Shown here: one piece after another, positions 13,301-21,498 of the stretch
How the letters are laid out: each line of letters starts with the position of its first letter
Position numbering within the stretch: the stretch's first letter is position 1
From: a virus
Length of the DNA: 64,000 nucleotides
IMG/VR virus record: IMGVR_UViG_3300027969_000084
Location: 1 to 64,000 of that record
Reading direction: 5' to 3' (one strand)
Program-made: the position numbers and the translations under genes
The notes under the pieces: generated by a model
The model's database searches: none
The model's input: only the letters and a program-made list of their open reading frames with translations
What the model was told of the DNA's origin: nothing

Positions 13301-13621
13301 ATGTATTTGGTTCGTAATATTGAGAGTAAGAATCTTTTGGGTATGTTTGCATCTCGCAGTATTTCTGGTCTTTTTTCTCAGATTGATTCTGAGACTGATC
13401 CTTTTGAATTTGAATATCTTTTGATCAAGACGGGTGGTTTTATATTTGACGAAGATATTTCGGGAGAATATGTGCCTTATGATGAAGAAAATGAGTCTGA
13501 CGAAGATGTCAGTAGTTTTCCTACTGCAACCATGAATGATTGGCTTTATGACAAGGTTCGTGGCAATCCTTCGGTTTGGAAGAAGTTTACTCGCAAGAAT
13601 CACAATGATTGTTATCGGTAA
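13301..13621 (+). CDS. Hypothetical protein, 106 aa
   Basis: Begins MYLVRNIESKNLLGMFASRS after GGAG. Contains FSQIDSETDPFEFEYLLI and an acidic middle (PYDEENESDEDVSSF), with a basic end. The N-terminus (MYLVRNIxxKxLLGxF) resembles small conserved proteins seen in other myoviruses, but no function is known. The leader TATATAGTTTTGTATCAATAG is repeated before the next gene. Confidence 0.7.
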   Translation: MYLVRNIESKNLLGMFASRSISGLFSQIDSETDPFEFEYLLIKTGGFIFDEDISGEYVPYDEENESDEDVSSFPTATMNDWLYDKVRGNPSVWKKFTRKNHNDCYR

Positions 13622-13625
13622 CGGT

Positions 13626-13655
13626 TATATAGTTTTGTATCAATAGCATTCATGG
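13626..13655 (+). repeat. Repeated leader segment ATAGTTTTGTATCAATAGCATT
   Basis: Near-identical to 13262-13292, before the previous gene; both lie just upstream of start codons. The earlier copy overlaps the leader of the 13231 promoter, so this is probably a duplicated 5' leader. Confidence 0.55.
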
Positions 13656-13665
13656 ATATTTTGAT

Positions 13666-13983
13666 ATGAATGAAGAAGACGATCAAATTGTATTTGTGCA
13701 GGAATATTGGGAAAATATATCGCATGTTAATAATCCATCGGAAGTAGTTCAGTTAGCTTCTGTTAAAGAATTTCCTCATGCTATTGCTTTTATTAAAAAT
13801 CCAAGTGAAAAAGTTCAACTAGCGGCTGTTATGCAAAATAGTTCTGCAATTGGATATATTAAGAATCCAAGTGAAGCAGTTCAAGTAGCGGCTGTTACTG
13901 AAGATGGATGGGCAATTAAATATATTGATAATCCGAGTGATCGGGTTAAGATGCTTGCAGAATTATGTAAGGAACATGTGTGA
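13666..13983 (+). CDS. DUF4116-like NPSE-repeat protein 1, 105 aa
   Basis: Three to four 22-residue repeats of the form NPSEAVQLAAVxQNGxAIxYIK, resembling DUF4116. The N-terminal cap is MNEEDDQIVFVQEYWENI and the C-terminal cap NPSDRVKMLAELCKEHV. Each repeat should form a pair of short helices, giving a small solenoid. It opens a block of ten consecutive paralogues joined by TGATG or ATGA overlaps, so they are probably translated together from one message. Confidence 0.85.
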   Translation: MNEEDDQIVFVQEYWENISHVNNPSEVVQLASVKEFPHAIAFIKNPSEKVQLAAVMQNSSAIGYIKNPSEAVQVAAVTEDGWAIKYIDNPSDRVKMLAELCKEHV

Positions 13984-14495
13984 TGACTGAAGAAGAGCAA
14001 ATTGCATGTGTGAAGGAACATTTAGGAAATATCCGATACATCAAGAATCCATCTGAAGCAGTTAAGTTGGCTGCTGTTACACAATATGCATTGGCAATTC
14101 GATATATTAAGAATCCATCTGAAGCAGTTAAATTGGCGGCTGTTGCTCGATGGGGCGATGCGCTTCAATATATTAATAATCCGAGTGAAGCAGTTCAATT
14201 GGCTGCGGCCACTCAATATGGAACGGCAATTCAATATATTGATAATCCAAGTGAGCAAGTTCAATTGGCGGCTGTCATTGGAAATGGATATGCAATTAAA
14301 CATATCAAGAATACAATTGATCTAGTTAAATTGGCTGCGGTTGCTCAAAATGGAAAGGCAATTCAATATATTAAGAATCCGAGTGAAGAAGTTCAATTAG
14401 CGGCTGTTACTGAAAATGGCTGGGCTATTCAATATATTGATAATCCGAGTGATCGGGTTAAGATGCTTGCGGAACTATGCAAGGAATATGCATGA
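13983..14495 (+). CDS. DUF4116-like NPSE-repeat protein 2, 170 aa
   Basis: About six full repeats plus the NPSDRVKMLAELCKEYA cap. Start ATG overlaps the upstream stop (TGATG); a GTG one codon earlier is possible. The fifth repeat is the most diverged (KNTIDLVKLAAVAQNG). N-terminal cap MTEEEQIACVKEHLGNIRYI is shared by most later members. Confidence 0.85.
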   Translation: MTEEEQIACVKEHLGNIRYIKNPSEAVKLAAVTQYALAIRYIKNPSEAVKLAAVARWGDALQYINNPSEAVQLAAATQYGTAIQYIDNPSEQVQLAAVIGNGYAIKHIKNTIDLVKLAAVAQNGKAIQYIKNPSEEVQLAAVTENGWAIQYIDNPSDRVKMLAELCKEYA

Positions 14496-15139
14496 TGACT
14501 GAAGAAGAGCAAATTGCTGCCGTTACTAAAGATGCATGGGCAATTCAATGGATAGATAATGCAAGCGAAGTCGTGCAATTAGCGGCTGTTACTAATCATG
14601 TGTATGCAATTCAGTATATAAAAAATCCAAGTGAAGCTGTGCAATTGGCTGCGGTAATGAACGATGGAGAGGCAATTCGAGATATTAATTGTCCATCTGA
14701 AGCAGTTCAGTTGGTTGCTGTCACGCGAGATATAGATGCAATTCAATATATTGGAAATCCAAGTGAACTAGTTCAATTAGTTGCTGTTAAACAAGACGGT
14801 TTTGCAATTCAATATATCAATAATCCATTAGAAACAGTTCGATTGGCGGCTGTTAAAAAACATGGGTCGTCAATCCAATATATTAACGATCCAAGCGAAG
14901 CCGTTCAATTATCGGCTGTTACTCAAAATGGACATGCAATTTATTATATTAATAATCCATCTGAAGAAGTTCAGCTAGCGGCTATTATGCAAAATAGTTC
15001 TGCAATTGCATATATTGATCATCCATCTGAAGAATTGCAAGTAGCGGCTGTTACTCAAAATGGTTGGGCTATTCGTCATATAAAGAATGCATCTGAACGG
15101 GTTAAGATTCTTGCTGAATTATGCAAGGAATATGCGTGA
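14495..15139 (+). CDS. DUF4116-like NPSE-repeat protein 3, 214 aa
   Basis: Eight to nine repeats, the longest of the contiguous block. Starts MTEEEQIAAVTKDAWAIQWI at a TGATG overlap. Segments such as AAIMQNSSAIAYIDHPSEEL recur almost unchanged in the protein at 16616, evidence of recent duplication or gene conversion. Confidence 0.85.
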   Translation: MTEEEQIAAVTKDAWAIQWIDNASEVVQLAAVTNHVYAIQYIKNPSEAVQLAAVMNDGEAIRDINCPSEAVQLVAVTRDIDAIQYIGNPSELVQLVAVKQDGFAIQYINNPLETVRLAAVKKHGSSIQYINDPSEAVQLSAVTQNGHAIYYINNPSEEVQLAAIMQNSSAIAYIDHPSEELQVAAVTQNGWAIRHIKNASERVKILAELCKEYA

Positions 15140-15519
15140 TGACTGAGGAAGAGCAAATTGCTTACGTAACGAAAAATGGAGAGAATATCCGGCGTATTAA
15201 GAATCCATCAGAATATATTCAATTGGTTGCTGTTCGAAGAAATGGTTTTGCAATTGAATATATTGATAATCCATCCGAGGAAGTTCAAATGGCTGCTATT
15301 GAAAAAAATGCATATACCCTCGAATATATCAAGAATCCATCTGAAGCAGTTCAATTAGCTGCTATTACTAAAAATGGATATGCAATTCTATATATTAAGA
15401 ATCCATCCGAAGAGTTTCAATTAATTGCAGTTCAACAAAATGGATATGCAATTCATTATATTGACAATCCAAGTGACCAAGTTAAAGTTATGGCTGAAAT
15501 GTGCAAGAGATATTCATGA
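15139..15519 (+). CDS. DUF4116-like NPSE-repeat protein 4, 126 aa
   Basis: Five repeats between an MTEEEQIAYVTKNGENIRRI cap and a NPSDQVKVMAEMCKRYS cap. Coupled to its neighbours by TGATG (5') and ATGA (3') overlaps. Confidence 0.85.
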   Translation: MTEEEQIAYVTKNGENIRRIKNPSEYIQLVAVRRNGFAIEYIDNPSEEVQMAAIEKNAYTLEYIKNPSEAVQLAAITKNGYAILYIKNPSEEFQLIAVQQNGYAIHYIDNPSDQVKVMAEMCKRYS

Positions 15520-15869
15520 CCGAATCCGAAAAAGTTAGATATGTGTATATGACTGAAGAAGAACAAATAGCACATGTTCAGAAACATTGGGAAAATATCC
15601 GATATATTCATAATCCATCCGAAGAGGTTCAATTAGCTGCTGTTTCTTTTTATGGCCCCGCCATTCAATGGATTAATAATCCATCTGAAGCAGTTAAAAT
15701 AGCGGCTGTCACGCAACGTGGATTTACTGTTATCAATTTTGATGATCCAAGTGAAGCGGTTCAATTAGCTGCGGTTACTCAAAATTGTGGGGCAATTACA
15801 TTTATTAAAAATCCGACAGATAGTGTTCTGGTTCTTGCAAAATTACTCAAGTACATGCCTAATGACTGA
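15516..15869 (+). CDS. DUF4116-like NPSE-repeat protein 5, 117 aa
   Basis: Four repeats. Unusual N-terminus MTESEKVRYVYMTEEEQIAH: the standard MTEEEQ cap is preceded by 11 residues that look like a partial duplicate of the cap, and either ATG (15516 or 15549) could be used; 15516 keeps the ATGA overlap. The C-terminal cap is diverged (TDSVLVLAKLLKYMPND). Confidence 0.8.
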   Translation: MTESEKVRYVYMTEEEQIAHVQKHWENIRYIHNPSEEVQLAAVSFYGPAIQWINNPSEAVKIAAVTQRGFTVINFDDPSEAVQLAAVTQNCGAITFIKNPTDSVLVLAKLLKYMPND

Positions 15870-16176
15870 AGAAGAAAAAATTGAACATGCGGCAGCATAT
15901 TGGGGGTCGATTAAAGATATTGAAAATCCATCTGAAGCAGTGCAATTGTCTGCGGTTCAATACTCTGCGTATTCTATTACATATATTCAAAACCCATCTG
16001 AAGTAGTTCAATTGGCGGCTGTTACACAAAGTGGAGACGCAATTGCATATATTGATAATCCAAGTGAAGAAGTTCAATTAGCTTCCGTTATACAAAATGG
16101 TTGGGCAATTGAATTTATTAAAAATCCATCTGATCGTGTTAAGATCGTTGCTGAATTATGCAAGGTTCATCCATGA
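15862..16176 (+). CDS. DUF4116-like NPSE-repeat protein 6, 104 aa
   Basis: Four repeats. Starts MTEEEKIEHAAAYWGSIKDI inside the last 8 nt of the previous gene. The C-terminal cap is NPSDRVKIVAELCKVHP. Confidence 0.85.
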   Translation: MTEEEKIEHAAAYWGSIKDIENPSEAVQLSAVQYSAYSITYIQNPSEVVQLAAVTQSGDAIAYIDNPSEEVQLASVIQNGWAIEFIKNPSDRVKIVAELCKVHP

Positions 16177-16619
16177 CTGAAGAAGAAAAAATCGCATATG
16201 TGACAACACATTGGCATGCAATTGGGCATATTGAGAATCCATCTGAAGCAGTTCAGTTGGCGTCTGTTAATAATCATGGATATACAGTTAAATATATTAA
16301 GAATCCAAGTGAAGCAGTTCAATTGGCGGCTGTTACACAAAGTGGATATGCAATCCATTATATTAATAATGCTAGTGAAGAAATTAAATTGGCTGCTGTT
16401 AAACAAGACGGTTTTGCAATTCAATATATCAATAATCCATCCGAAGCGGTACAACTGGCTGCTGTAAATAATCTTGGACATGCAATTCGGTATATTAAGA
16501 ATCCATCTGAAGAAGTTCAAATAGCGGCGATTATACAAGATGCACGGGCAATTAATGTAATTGATAATCCATCCGATACTGTTAAAATTATTGCAGAAAT
16601 GTGCAAGAGATATTCATGA
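16173..16619 (+). CDS. DUF4116-like NPSE-repeat protein 7, 148 aa
   Basis: Six repeats. Starts MTEEEKIAYVTTHWHAIGHI at an ATGA overlap. One repeat carries NASEEIKLAAVKQDGFAIQY, and the last cap is NPSDTVKIIAEMCKRYS. Confidence 0.85.
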   Translation: MTEEEKIAYVTTHWHAIGHIENPSEAVQLASVNNHGYTVKYIKNPSEAVQLAAVTQSGYAIHYINNASEEIKLAAVKQDGFAIQYINNPSEAVQLAAVNNLGHAIRYIKNPSEEVQIAAIIQDARAINVIDNPSDTVKIIAEMCKRYS

Positions 16620-16999
16620 CTCAAGAAGAACAAATGGCCAATGTCCAACGAAATGGGCGGCTCATTCTAGGTATTGATAATCCATCCGAAGAAGTTCAGT
16701 TGGCGGCTGTTCGACAAAATGGATATGCTATTCATTTTATTGATAATCCATCCGAAGCAGTTAAATTAGCCGCTGTTAGGCAAAATGGATATGCAATTTA
16801 TTATATTAAGAATCCATCTGAAGAAGTTCAGCTAGCGGCTATTATGCAAAATAGTTCTGCAATTGCATATATTGATTATCCATCTGAAGAATTACAATTA
16901 GCTGCGGTTACGCAAAATGGATGGGCGATCCATATGATTGAAAATCCGAGTGAACGAGTTAAGATTATTGCTGAACTTTGCAAGGTACATGATGACTGA
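16616..16999 (+). CDS. DUF4116-like NPSE-repeat protein 8, 127 aa
   Basis: Five repeats. N-terminal cap differs slightly (MTQEEQMANVQRNGRLILGI). Internal repeat VQLAAIMQNSSAIAYIDYPS nearly duplicates one in protein 3, and the cap matches protein 9. Confidence 0.85.
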   Translation: MTQEEQMANVQRNGRLILGIDNPSEEVQLAAVRQNGYAIHFIDNPSEAVKLAAVRQNGYAIYYIKNPSEEVQLAAIMQNSSAIAYIDYPSEELQLAAVTQNGWAIHMIENPSERVKIIAELCKVHDD

Positions 17000-17468
17000 A
17001 GAAGAACAAATGGCTAATGTCCAACGAAATGGGCGGCTCATTCAATTTATTAAGAAGCCATCTGCGGCGGTGCAACTCGCTGCTATCCAGCAAAACGCAT
17101 GGGCAATCCATTACATTAAAAATCCTAGCAAAAAGTTGCAGTTGATTGCTATTAAAAAACAACCTAAAGTAATCAAATATATCAATAATCCATCTGAAGA
17201 AGTTCAGTTGGCTGCGGTTACTCAAAGTGGCTGGGTGATCTATGATCTTAAGAACCCATCGGAAGATGTTAAACTTGCCGCCGTTTCATCTGCTGGTCGG
17301 TCGATAAAATACCTCAATGACCCAAGTGAGAAAGTTCAACTAGCCGCAATTCAACAGGACTGTAATGCAATTAATTATATTGTAAATCCATCCGATGTTG
17401 TTCTAATTTTTCATGCCATGTGTTATGATTATCGTGATGAGGATGAGGGCGACGATGGCGATGACTGA
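16992..17468 (+). CDS. DUF4116-like NPSE-repeat protein 9, 158 aa
   Basis: Six repeats with more divergence than its neighbours (NPSKKLQLIAIKKQPKVIKY). It ends in an acidic tail RDEDEGDDGDD not seen in other members. Start overlaps the previous gene by 8 nt; an ATG one codon earlier is equally possible. Confidence 0.8.
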   Translation: MTEEEQMANVQRNGRLIQFIKKPSAAVQLAAIQQNAWAIHYIKNPSKKLQLIAIKKQPKVIKYINNPSEEVQLAAVTQSGWVIYDLKNPSEDVKLAAVSSAGRSIKYLNDPSEKVQLAAIQQDCNAINYIVNPSDVVLIFHAMCYDYRDEDEGDDGDD

Positions 17469-17712
17469 AGAAGAACAAATTACCTATGTTAAGGAAGATT
17501 GGATGAAAATCCGATATATCGAGAATCCATCTGAGGCTGTTCAATTAGCTTCAGTTACTGAACATCCATTTTCTATTCAATTTATTAAAAACCCATCCGA
17601 AGAAATTAAATTAGCTGCTGTTACAAAAAGCGGATGGGTTATTACATGTATCAAGAATCCATCGGATAATTTAAGGATACTTGCTGAACTATCTAAGCTA
17701 CCTATTCAATAA
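17461..17712 (+). CDS. DUF4116-like NPSE-repeat protein 10, 83 aa
   Basis: Shortest member, two to three repeats between MTEEEQITYVKEDWMKIRYI and NPSDNLRILAELSKLPIQ. Last gene of the contiguous block; a terminator follows. Confidence 0.85.
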   Translation: MTEEEQITYVKEDWMKIRYIENPSEAVQLASVTEHPFSIQFIKNPSEEIKLAAVTKSGWVITCIKNPSDNLRILAELSKLPIQ

Positions 17713-17721
17713 AAAGTTTTC

Positions 17722-17760
17722 GAGGATGAAACCGTTTTCCATATTTCACCCTCTATTTTT
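17722..17760 (+). terminator. Intrinsic terminator
   Basis: Stem GAGGATGAAA (17722-17731) with TTTCACCCTC (17744-17753), followed by TATTTTTT; ends the DUF4116-like operon facing the convergent glycosyltransferase gene. Confidence 0.7.
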
Positions 17761-18689
17761 TATTTGATTATTACATTATCTCTTTTATCATTTTTATCGC
17801 CATCAATGAGTTTTAGTCCGTATTCATTGATTTCATTGTTAACAACGAAACTGGCTTTTCTCTTCAATGGATTATTCTTAAACGGGCTATAATCGACATA
17901 ATGGTGCCAACGATTAAACTTCCATACAACCGAAGCCACATTAGGATATGCATCTTCTAGCATTTTGGATTTGGCTAGTGTACCTTCGACTTCATAAAAA
18001 TCCTTATTGTTTCCACCAGCCATGCGCTGAGTAGTAACCTTTCCTTGTAGGAAAGCATTCAATTGAATGGTTGCCCATCCGGCGGTCAATACATCTAAGC
18101 ACAATATGGTATCTTCGTTATATCGTCCGCGCCATTTGAAAGGTATATCATTACGAATCAGAAGGCATGAATAGATTCTTGTATTAAGGCAATATGGTCT
18201 AGCTCTAGAATCAGATTTACAAAAAGAGTAATAGTTGAATCCGGCGATTGCTAGGTTTTCATATCTATCTACAAAATCTTCTGTTGCCACGAAGTTAACA
18301 TTTGTCCGCATAGGGCATTTAATGTTTCTATTCAGACGGTGGAAATCATCGATATTATCATCTAATACCCAATGCCACTTATGTCCTTCTGCAATAGAAT
18401 GATCCCATGCAAAGTTTCGCGCAGGACCAGGACCTGTACTTTTGGTAAAACCATGATCGTCTAGTAGTTCATATTCTTCTTTATACTTCTTAGGAAGTAT
18501 CAGAAGTCTATCTGCTCCGACGACCTTAGCGTATTCGTCAAACTCTTGTTCTTCTACGATAACCCTGAATGGAACGCCGAGCCTAGTAAGCGCTCTATTG
18601 GTTGTCATATTGGTATATCGACCTTTTGATACGATATACACTGGATAGCGGTTTTCCTGTTTATTCTTGTATCCAGCGTTTTGCTGCAT
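17760..18689 (-). CDS. TET-associated-type glycosyltransferase (TAGT), 309 aa
   Basis: Glycosyltransferase-A-like protein of the phage TAGT/GREB1-related family. PVYIVSKGRYTNMTTNRALT (residues 17-36) is followed by VPFRVIVEEQEFDEYAKVVG, GPGPARNFAWDHSIAEGHKW and WVLDDNIDDF, a DxD-type motif. Further on lie GRYNEDTILCLDVLTAGW and TQRMAGGNNKDFYEVEG. Relatives are predicted to sugar-modify hydroxymethylated bases in phage DNA. Start follows AGGAAAG and overlaps the upstream gene by 29 nt, indicating an operon. Confidence 0.8.
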   Translation of the reverse strand: MQQNAGYKNKQENRYPVYIVSKGRYTNMTTNRALTRLGVPFRVIVEEQEFDEYAKVVGADRLLILPKKYKEEYELLDDHGFTKSTGPGPARNFAWDHSIAEGHKWHWVLDDNIDDFHRLNRNIKCPMRTNVNFVATEDFVDRYENLAIAGFNYYSFCKSDSRARPYCLNTRIYSCLLIRNDIPFKWRGRYNEDTILCLDVLTAGWATIQLNAFLQGKVTTQRMAGGNNKDFYEVEGTLAKSKMLEDAYPNVASVVWKFNRWHHYVDYSPFKNNPLKRKASFVVNNEINEYGLKLIDGDKNDKRDNVIIK

Positions 18690-18924
18690 TCTTTCCTCGC
18701 TCTAATTCTGGATACCAAGCACTCTTAGTTTTTGGTGTTAATTTTTGGCCAATCAATTTAGAAAAAGCATCTAAATCTTCTTGATTGTCGAAACGAAAAA
18801 TAATCTTAGCGAATGGTGGTTTATTTTCCTGAACAAACTCAGGCATTTCTACCCATTCTTCGGTTGATGATGTATCATCCTGATTATCATCAAGATCACC
18901 CAACCAATCGTCCAATGATGACAT
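18661..18924 (-). CDS. Small protein co-transcribed with TAGT, 87 aa
   Basis: Acidic N-terminus (MSSLDDWLGDLDDNQDDTSS), then KIIFRFDNQEDLDAFSKLIG and TPKTKSAWYPELERG. This strand-helix plus TKSxWYP pattern occurs in many phages as a small protein of unknown function. The FRFDNQEDLDAF portion also resembles the C-terminal strand-helix of the FKLRWG family. It shares a transcript with the glycosyltransferase. Confidence 0.7.
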   Translation of the reverse strand: MSSLDDWLGDLDDNQDDTSSTEEWVEMPEFVQENKPPFAKIIFRFDNQEDLDAFSKLIGQKLTPKTKSAWYPELERGKNAAKRWIQE

Positions 18925-18964
18925 AACTATCTCCAGATAATTTTAAATATGTTTCACAATATCG

Positions 18965-18983
18965 GACACGATATAATCGTGTC
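18965..18983. promoter_or_regulatory. Inverted-repeat operator candidate
   Basis: Perfect inverted repeat GACACGAT-ATA-ATCGTGTC. It overlaps the -35 (TTGACA, minus strand 18980-18985) and spacer of the leftward promoter for 18924, and lies between two divergent units, as expected of a repressor site. Confidence 0.6.
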
Positions 18984-19009
18984 AATAATAAAATGGGTTA
19001 TGGTTGATG

Positions 19010-19037
19010 TTGCATTTTTTGATAGTTTTGCTATACT
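19010..19037 (+). promoter_or_regulatory. Promoter, TTGCAT-N16-TATACT
   Basis: Rightward sigma70-like boxes about 35 bp before the gene at 19073. Confidence 0.6.
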
Positions 19038-19072
19038 GAAAAAGATTTATACATGGAGAAATAGCAGGCAAT

Positions 19073-19351
19073 ATGGATGAAGATATCGAAATCATTACTC
19101 TTGATGATCAGCAGACGGAACGTCTTGTTGTAATTGGTGTTGACTGGGACGATAATCTCGACCGTCCTGCACACAATGCTATATTTACTACTGAAGTTGA
19201 CGAATGGTGTTTAGAAAATCTTTTAAAATCAACACGTATTCGTTGTGGCAGGCATTTTTATAGTTTACAGCCGTATGATTATCATTATGAGATTGATGTA
19301 GAGTTTGGTTCTGAAGATGATTTGTTTTTGTTTACCTTGAGGTGGCTTTGA
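19073..19351 (+). CDS. FKLRWG-family small protein, 92 aa
   Basis: Ends VEFGSEDDLFLFTLRWL, the family's terminal strand-helix. Acidic N-terminus (MDEDIEIITLDDQQTERLVV) and a central helix DEWCLENLLKSTRIRCGRHF. Coupled to the next member by a TGATG overlap. Confidence 0.75.
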   Translation: MDEDIEIITLDDQQTERLVVIGVDWDDNLDRPAHNAIFTTEVDEWCLENLLKSTRIRCGRHFYSLQPYDYHYEIDVEFGSEDDLFLFTLRWL

Positions 19352-19674
19352 TGGAAGATTTTGAATCAAATCCGGTCGAGGCACAGACTGAAGCTGAAAT
19401 AAAATATTTTACAATGTTGCTTTCTCGGCTTGATTTTCTTAAGAATCAGGATCGATGGTTAAATATTCTCTCAAAAGATAGAGAATCTGATTTGTATGAT
19501 AATGTTGTGGAAATTAACATCAAAGAATCGAATGCGGTTGTAGAAAATATCAATTGGTGGCTGCGCGATAATGGTGGGAATTGGGGCTGCGGTTTTAATT
19601 TCTCAAATTTTACAATTTCTTTCAATTTTGAAGATAATAATACTGCTATTCATTTTAAGCTAAATTGGGGCTGA
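19351..19674 (+). CDS. FKLRWG-family small protein, 107 aa
   Basis: Starts MEDFESNPVEAQTEAEIKYF and ends FNFEDNNTAIHFKLNWG. Has the VENINWWLRDNGGNWGCGF segment, which corresponds to the W-x-x-x-NLxGxW motif of other members. A TGATG overlap joins it to the previous gene. Confidence 0.75.
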   Translation: MEDFESNPVEAQTEAEIKYFTMLLSRLDFLKNQDRWLNILSKDRESDLYDNVVEINIKESNAVVENINWWLRDNGGNWGCGFNFSNFTISFNFEDNNTAIHFKLNWG

Positions 19675-19701
19675 TTGTGTTTAAGCAATGGATATTTGGT
19701 A

Positions 19702-20217
19702 ATGACTGAAGAAGAAAACCTTGAACGTGTAAAGAAAAATGGATGGGAAATTCAATATATTGAAAATCCATCAGAAGAAGTACAACTAGCTGCGGTTAAA
19801 CAACGTGGATGGGCAATTCGATATATTAAGAATCCATCAGAAGCCGTTCAATTGGCTTCAGTTCAACAAAATGGATATGCTATTAAATGGCTTAAGAATC
19901 CATCCGAAGAATTACAAATGATAGCGGTTCTACAATTCTCTGGTTTGACAATCGAAAATATTGAGAATCCAAGTGAAGAAGTTCAATTAACTGCGGCCAA
20001 ACAAAATGGGGCAGTTATTGAATGGATTAAAAATCCGAGTGAAGAGGTCCAGTTGGCTGCTGTTACTAATAATGGCTGGTTCGTTAAATATATTAATAAC
20101 CCGTCTGAAGCAGTTCAATTAGCTGCGGTTACTGAAAATGGTTGGGCCATTAAATATATTGATAATCCTACTTACCGAGTCAAGGTACTTGCCGAATTAT
20201 GCAAGGATCATGACTGA
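19702..20217 (+). CDS. DUF4116-like NPSE-repeat protein 11, 171 aa
   Basis: Seven repeats between MTEEENLERVKKNGWEIQYI and NPTYRVKVLAELCKDHD. The chosen ATG matches the family cap; the frame extends 27 nt upstream. Separated from the main block by the glycosyltransferase operon and two FKLRWG genes; its 3' end overlaps the convergent gene by 10 nt. Confidence 0.85.
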   Translation: MTEEENLERVKKNGWEIQYIENPSEEVQLAAVKQRGWAIRYIKNPSEAVQLASVQQNGYAIKWLKNPSEELQMIAVLQFSGLTIENIENPSEEVQLTAAKQNGAVIEWIKNPSEEVQLAAVTNNGWFVKYINNPSEAVQLAAVTENGWAIKYIDNPTYRVKVLAELCKDHD

Positions 20218-20690
20218 TTAGTTACATACATGCTCCAGAAAGGCCCTTTAATAGGGTCATCTTCTCTTTCAGGGAATAAATATTCATTCAATCTCGCAAC
20301 CCAATCAGGAGTTAGGTGATGATTGCGAAGTCCTCCGGTAGGGAAGATATGAACTTCTTGGTGTTGGGTGCCTTCAAGTTGCTGAAGAGCTACCATACGA
20401 TTCCTGCCTTCATGCCCTGTAATTCTTGCTGGACGAGACAAATCACCTTCTTCCCATTCATCTGGGATAGTAACGAGTAAGAATGGTGCTGCTAGATGTC
20501 CACCTTCTTGTACATGTTGTATCATGCTCTTGACACTAATCTGTTCGCCTAATGGTGCGGCCAACTTAAGGAAAGTATATGGTTTCATTCTGACGCGAAG
20601 ACCCTTGTAGTCAACATTGCGATTATCAGCCACTGCGCCCCAACCGTTTTCATTGTCCATTTGATGTTCGAAGATTTCGTGCGCTCGCAT
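20208..20690 (-). CDS. ParB/Srx-like protein with leader, 160 aa
   Basis: Begins MRAHEIFEHQMDN, a capsid-targeting-like leader. The body contains RVRMKPYTFLKLAAPLGEQI and RITGHEGRNRMVALQQLEGT, the GHEGRxR box of ParB/sulfiredoxin-fold phage proteins, then HQEVHIFPTGGLR. A perfect TATAAATA on the minus strand (20717-20724) suggests late expression. Catalytic activity unproven; a virion-associated role is inferred from the leader and promoter. Confidence 0.6.
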   Translation of the reverse strand: MRAHEIFEHQMDNENGWGAVADNRNVDYKGLRVRMKPYTFLKLAAPLGEQISVKSMIQHVQEGGHLAAPFLLVTIPDEWEEGDLSRPARITGHEGRNRMVALQQLEGTQHQEVHIFPTGGLRNHHLTPDWVARLNEYLFPEREDDPIKGPFWSMYVTNQS

Positions 20691-20716
20691 TTATTATTCT
20701 CGTTTTGATTGTATAC

Positions 20717-20724
20717 TATTTATA
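20717..20724 (-). promoter_or_regulatory. T4-type late promoter TATAAATA
   Basis: Exact T4 late-promoter octamer 26 bp upstream of the ATG at 20690. Confidence 0.65.
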
Positions 20725-20746
20725 CGCTTGATTTTTTAACCAGATT

Positions 20747-20929
20747 ATGATATTATTTAATTACGATATGGCGGCGAGGGCAGAGGAAAATCGTAACTTC
20801 ATCGTTGGACAGACTGCTGAAATTTTATGCGATGTGATCACGCAGAACCAAGATGGTACATATTCGTTGCGTTTCCCACGCTTTGTACGCTTTAGAGATG
20901 ACAAGGAGAACCAGAATGACTCAATATAG
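20747..20929 (+). CDS. Hypothetical protein, 60 aa
   Basis: MILFNYDMAARAEENRNFIV at the N-terminus, then a beta-like NQDGTYSLRFPRFVRFRDDK segment. No ribosome site is obvious; the internal ATG at 20768 is an alternative start. Overlaps the next gene by 14 nt. No family recognised. Confidence 0.5.
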   Translation: MILFNYDMAARAEENRNFIVGQTAEILCDVITQNQDGTYSLRFPRFVRFRDDKENQNDSI

Positions 20930-21164
20930 AATCAAAAAGTTAGGCCCAAAACTTTACGAAGTTCAAAAGAAAGTACTTTTGTATTGGGGTGATGCTTTTA
21001 GTACCATGACGGGTGTGGCGAACATGAGGCGGTTAGAGAATAGACAGTTTGACTCCTATCATGCAGCAAGATCATATTTAAAAAACTATCTAGAAAAGGG
21101 TATGAATGTAAAGAAGAACGTTCCAGCATATTTTTATCCACCCTTTCCCGATAACGAACCATAA
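20916..21164 (+). CDS. Hypothetical protein, 82 aa
   Basis: Starts MTQYRIKKLGPKLYEVQKKV after AAGGAG at 7 nt, which excludes the longer reading. Basic; contains FDSYHAARSYLKNYLEKGMN and ends YFYPPFPDNEP. No family recognised. TAATG overlap with the membrane protein downstream. Confidence 0.7.
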   Translation: MTQYRIKKLGPKLYEVQKKVLLYWGDAFSTMTGVANMRRLENRQFDSYHAARSYLKNYLEKGMNVKKNVPAYFYPPFPDNEP

Positions 21165-21472
21165 TGAACATTAAACTTAAAGCAGCATTGTACACCATTA
21201 TTCCATACCTCGGTACAGCGATATGGCTGTTTTCATTGGCAACTTGGTATGAACCAACACTGTTATTCACTCTGTTTTTTCTTTGGTTTGTCGCACTACC
21301 ATTCGCTATTTACAATCTCGTATACCTTAATCTAAAAGGTAAGCAGAATAGAGCAGATGACCAACAACGGATGAAAGATTTTATAGCCGAGAATAAAAAA
21401 GCAAGTGACAGGGTACAACAAACGGTTAACGCCATGCTAGACAGGCATCGTGACCGTTCGCGCAGGTCATAA
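21164..21472 (+). CDS. Two-helix membrane protein, 102 aa
   Basis: Two hydrophobic spans (ALYTIIPYLGTAIWLFSLAT and LLFTLFFLWFVALPFAIYNL), then a basic coiled-coil-like tail (RMKDFIAENKKASDRVQQTV). Likely an inner-membrane protein with a cytoplasmic tail. No lysis-cassette context (no endolysin nearby), so a holin role is not supported. Confidence 0.65.
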   Translation: MNIKLKAALYTIIPYLGTAIWLFSLATWYEPTLLFTLFFLWFVALPFAIYNLVYLNLKGKQNRADDQQRMKDFIAENKKASDRVQQTVNAMLDRHRDRSRRS

Positions 21473-21498
21473 ATTATTACCAATTGGGATTTTTAAAT

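Noticed and set aside
14022-17225. Leftward frames inside the NPSE block (for example 14022-14303, 16167-16538)
   Set aside because: They are repeat-derived antisense frames mirroring the 66-bp period, not independent genes.
13666-17712. CRISPR-like array reading of the 66-bp repeats
   Set aside because: Repeats are coding, in frame, without unique spacers; they encode 22-residue protein units.
21164-21472. Holin
   Set aside because: Two membrane spans alone are insufficient; no endolysin or spanin genes nearby.
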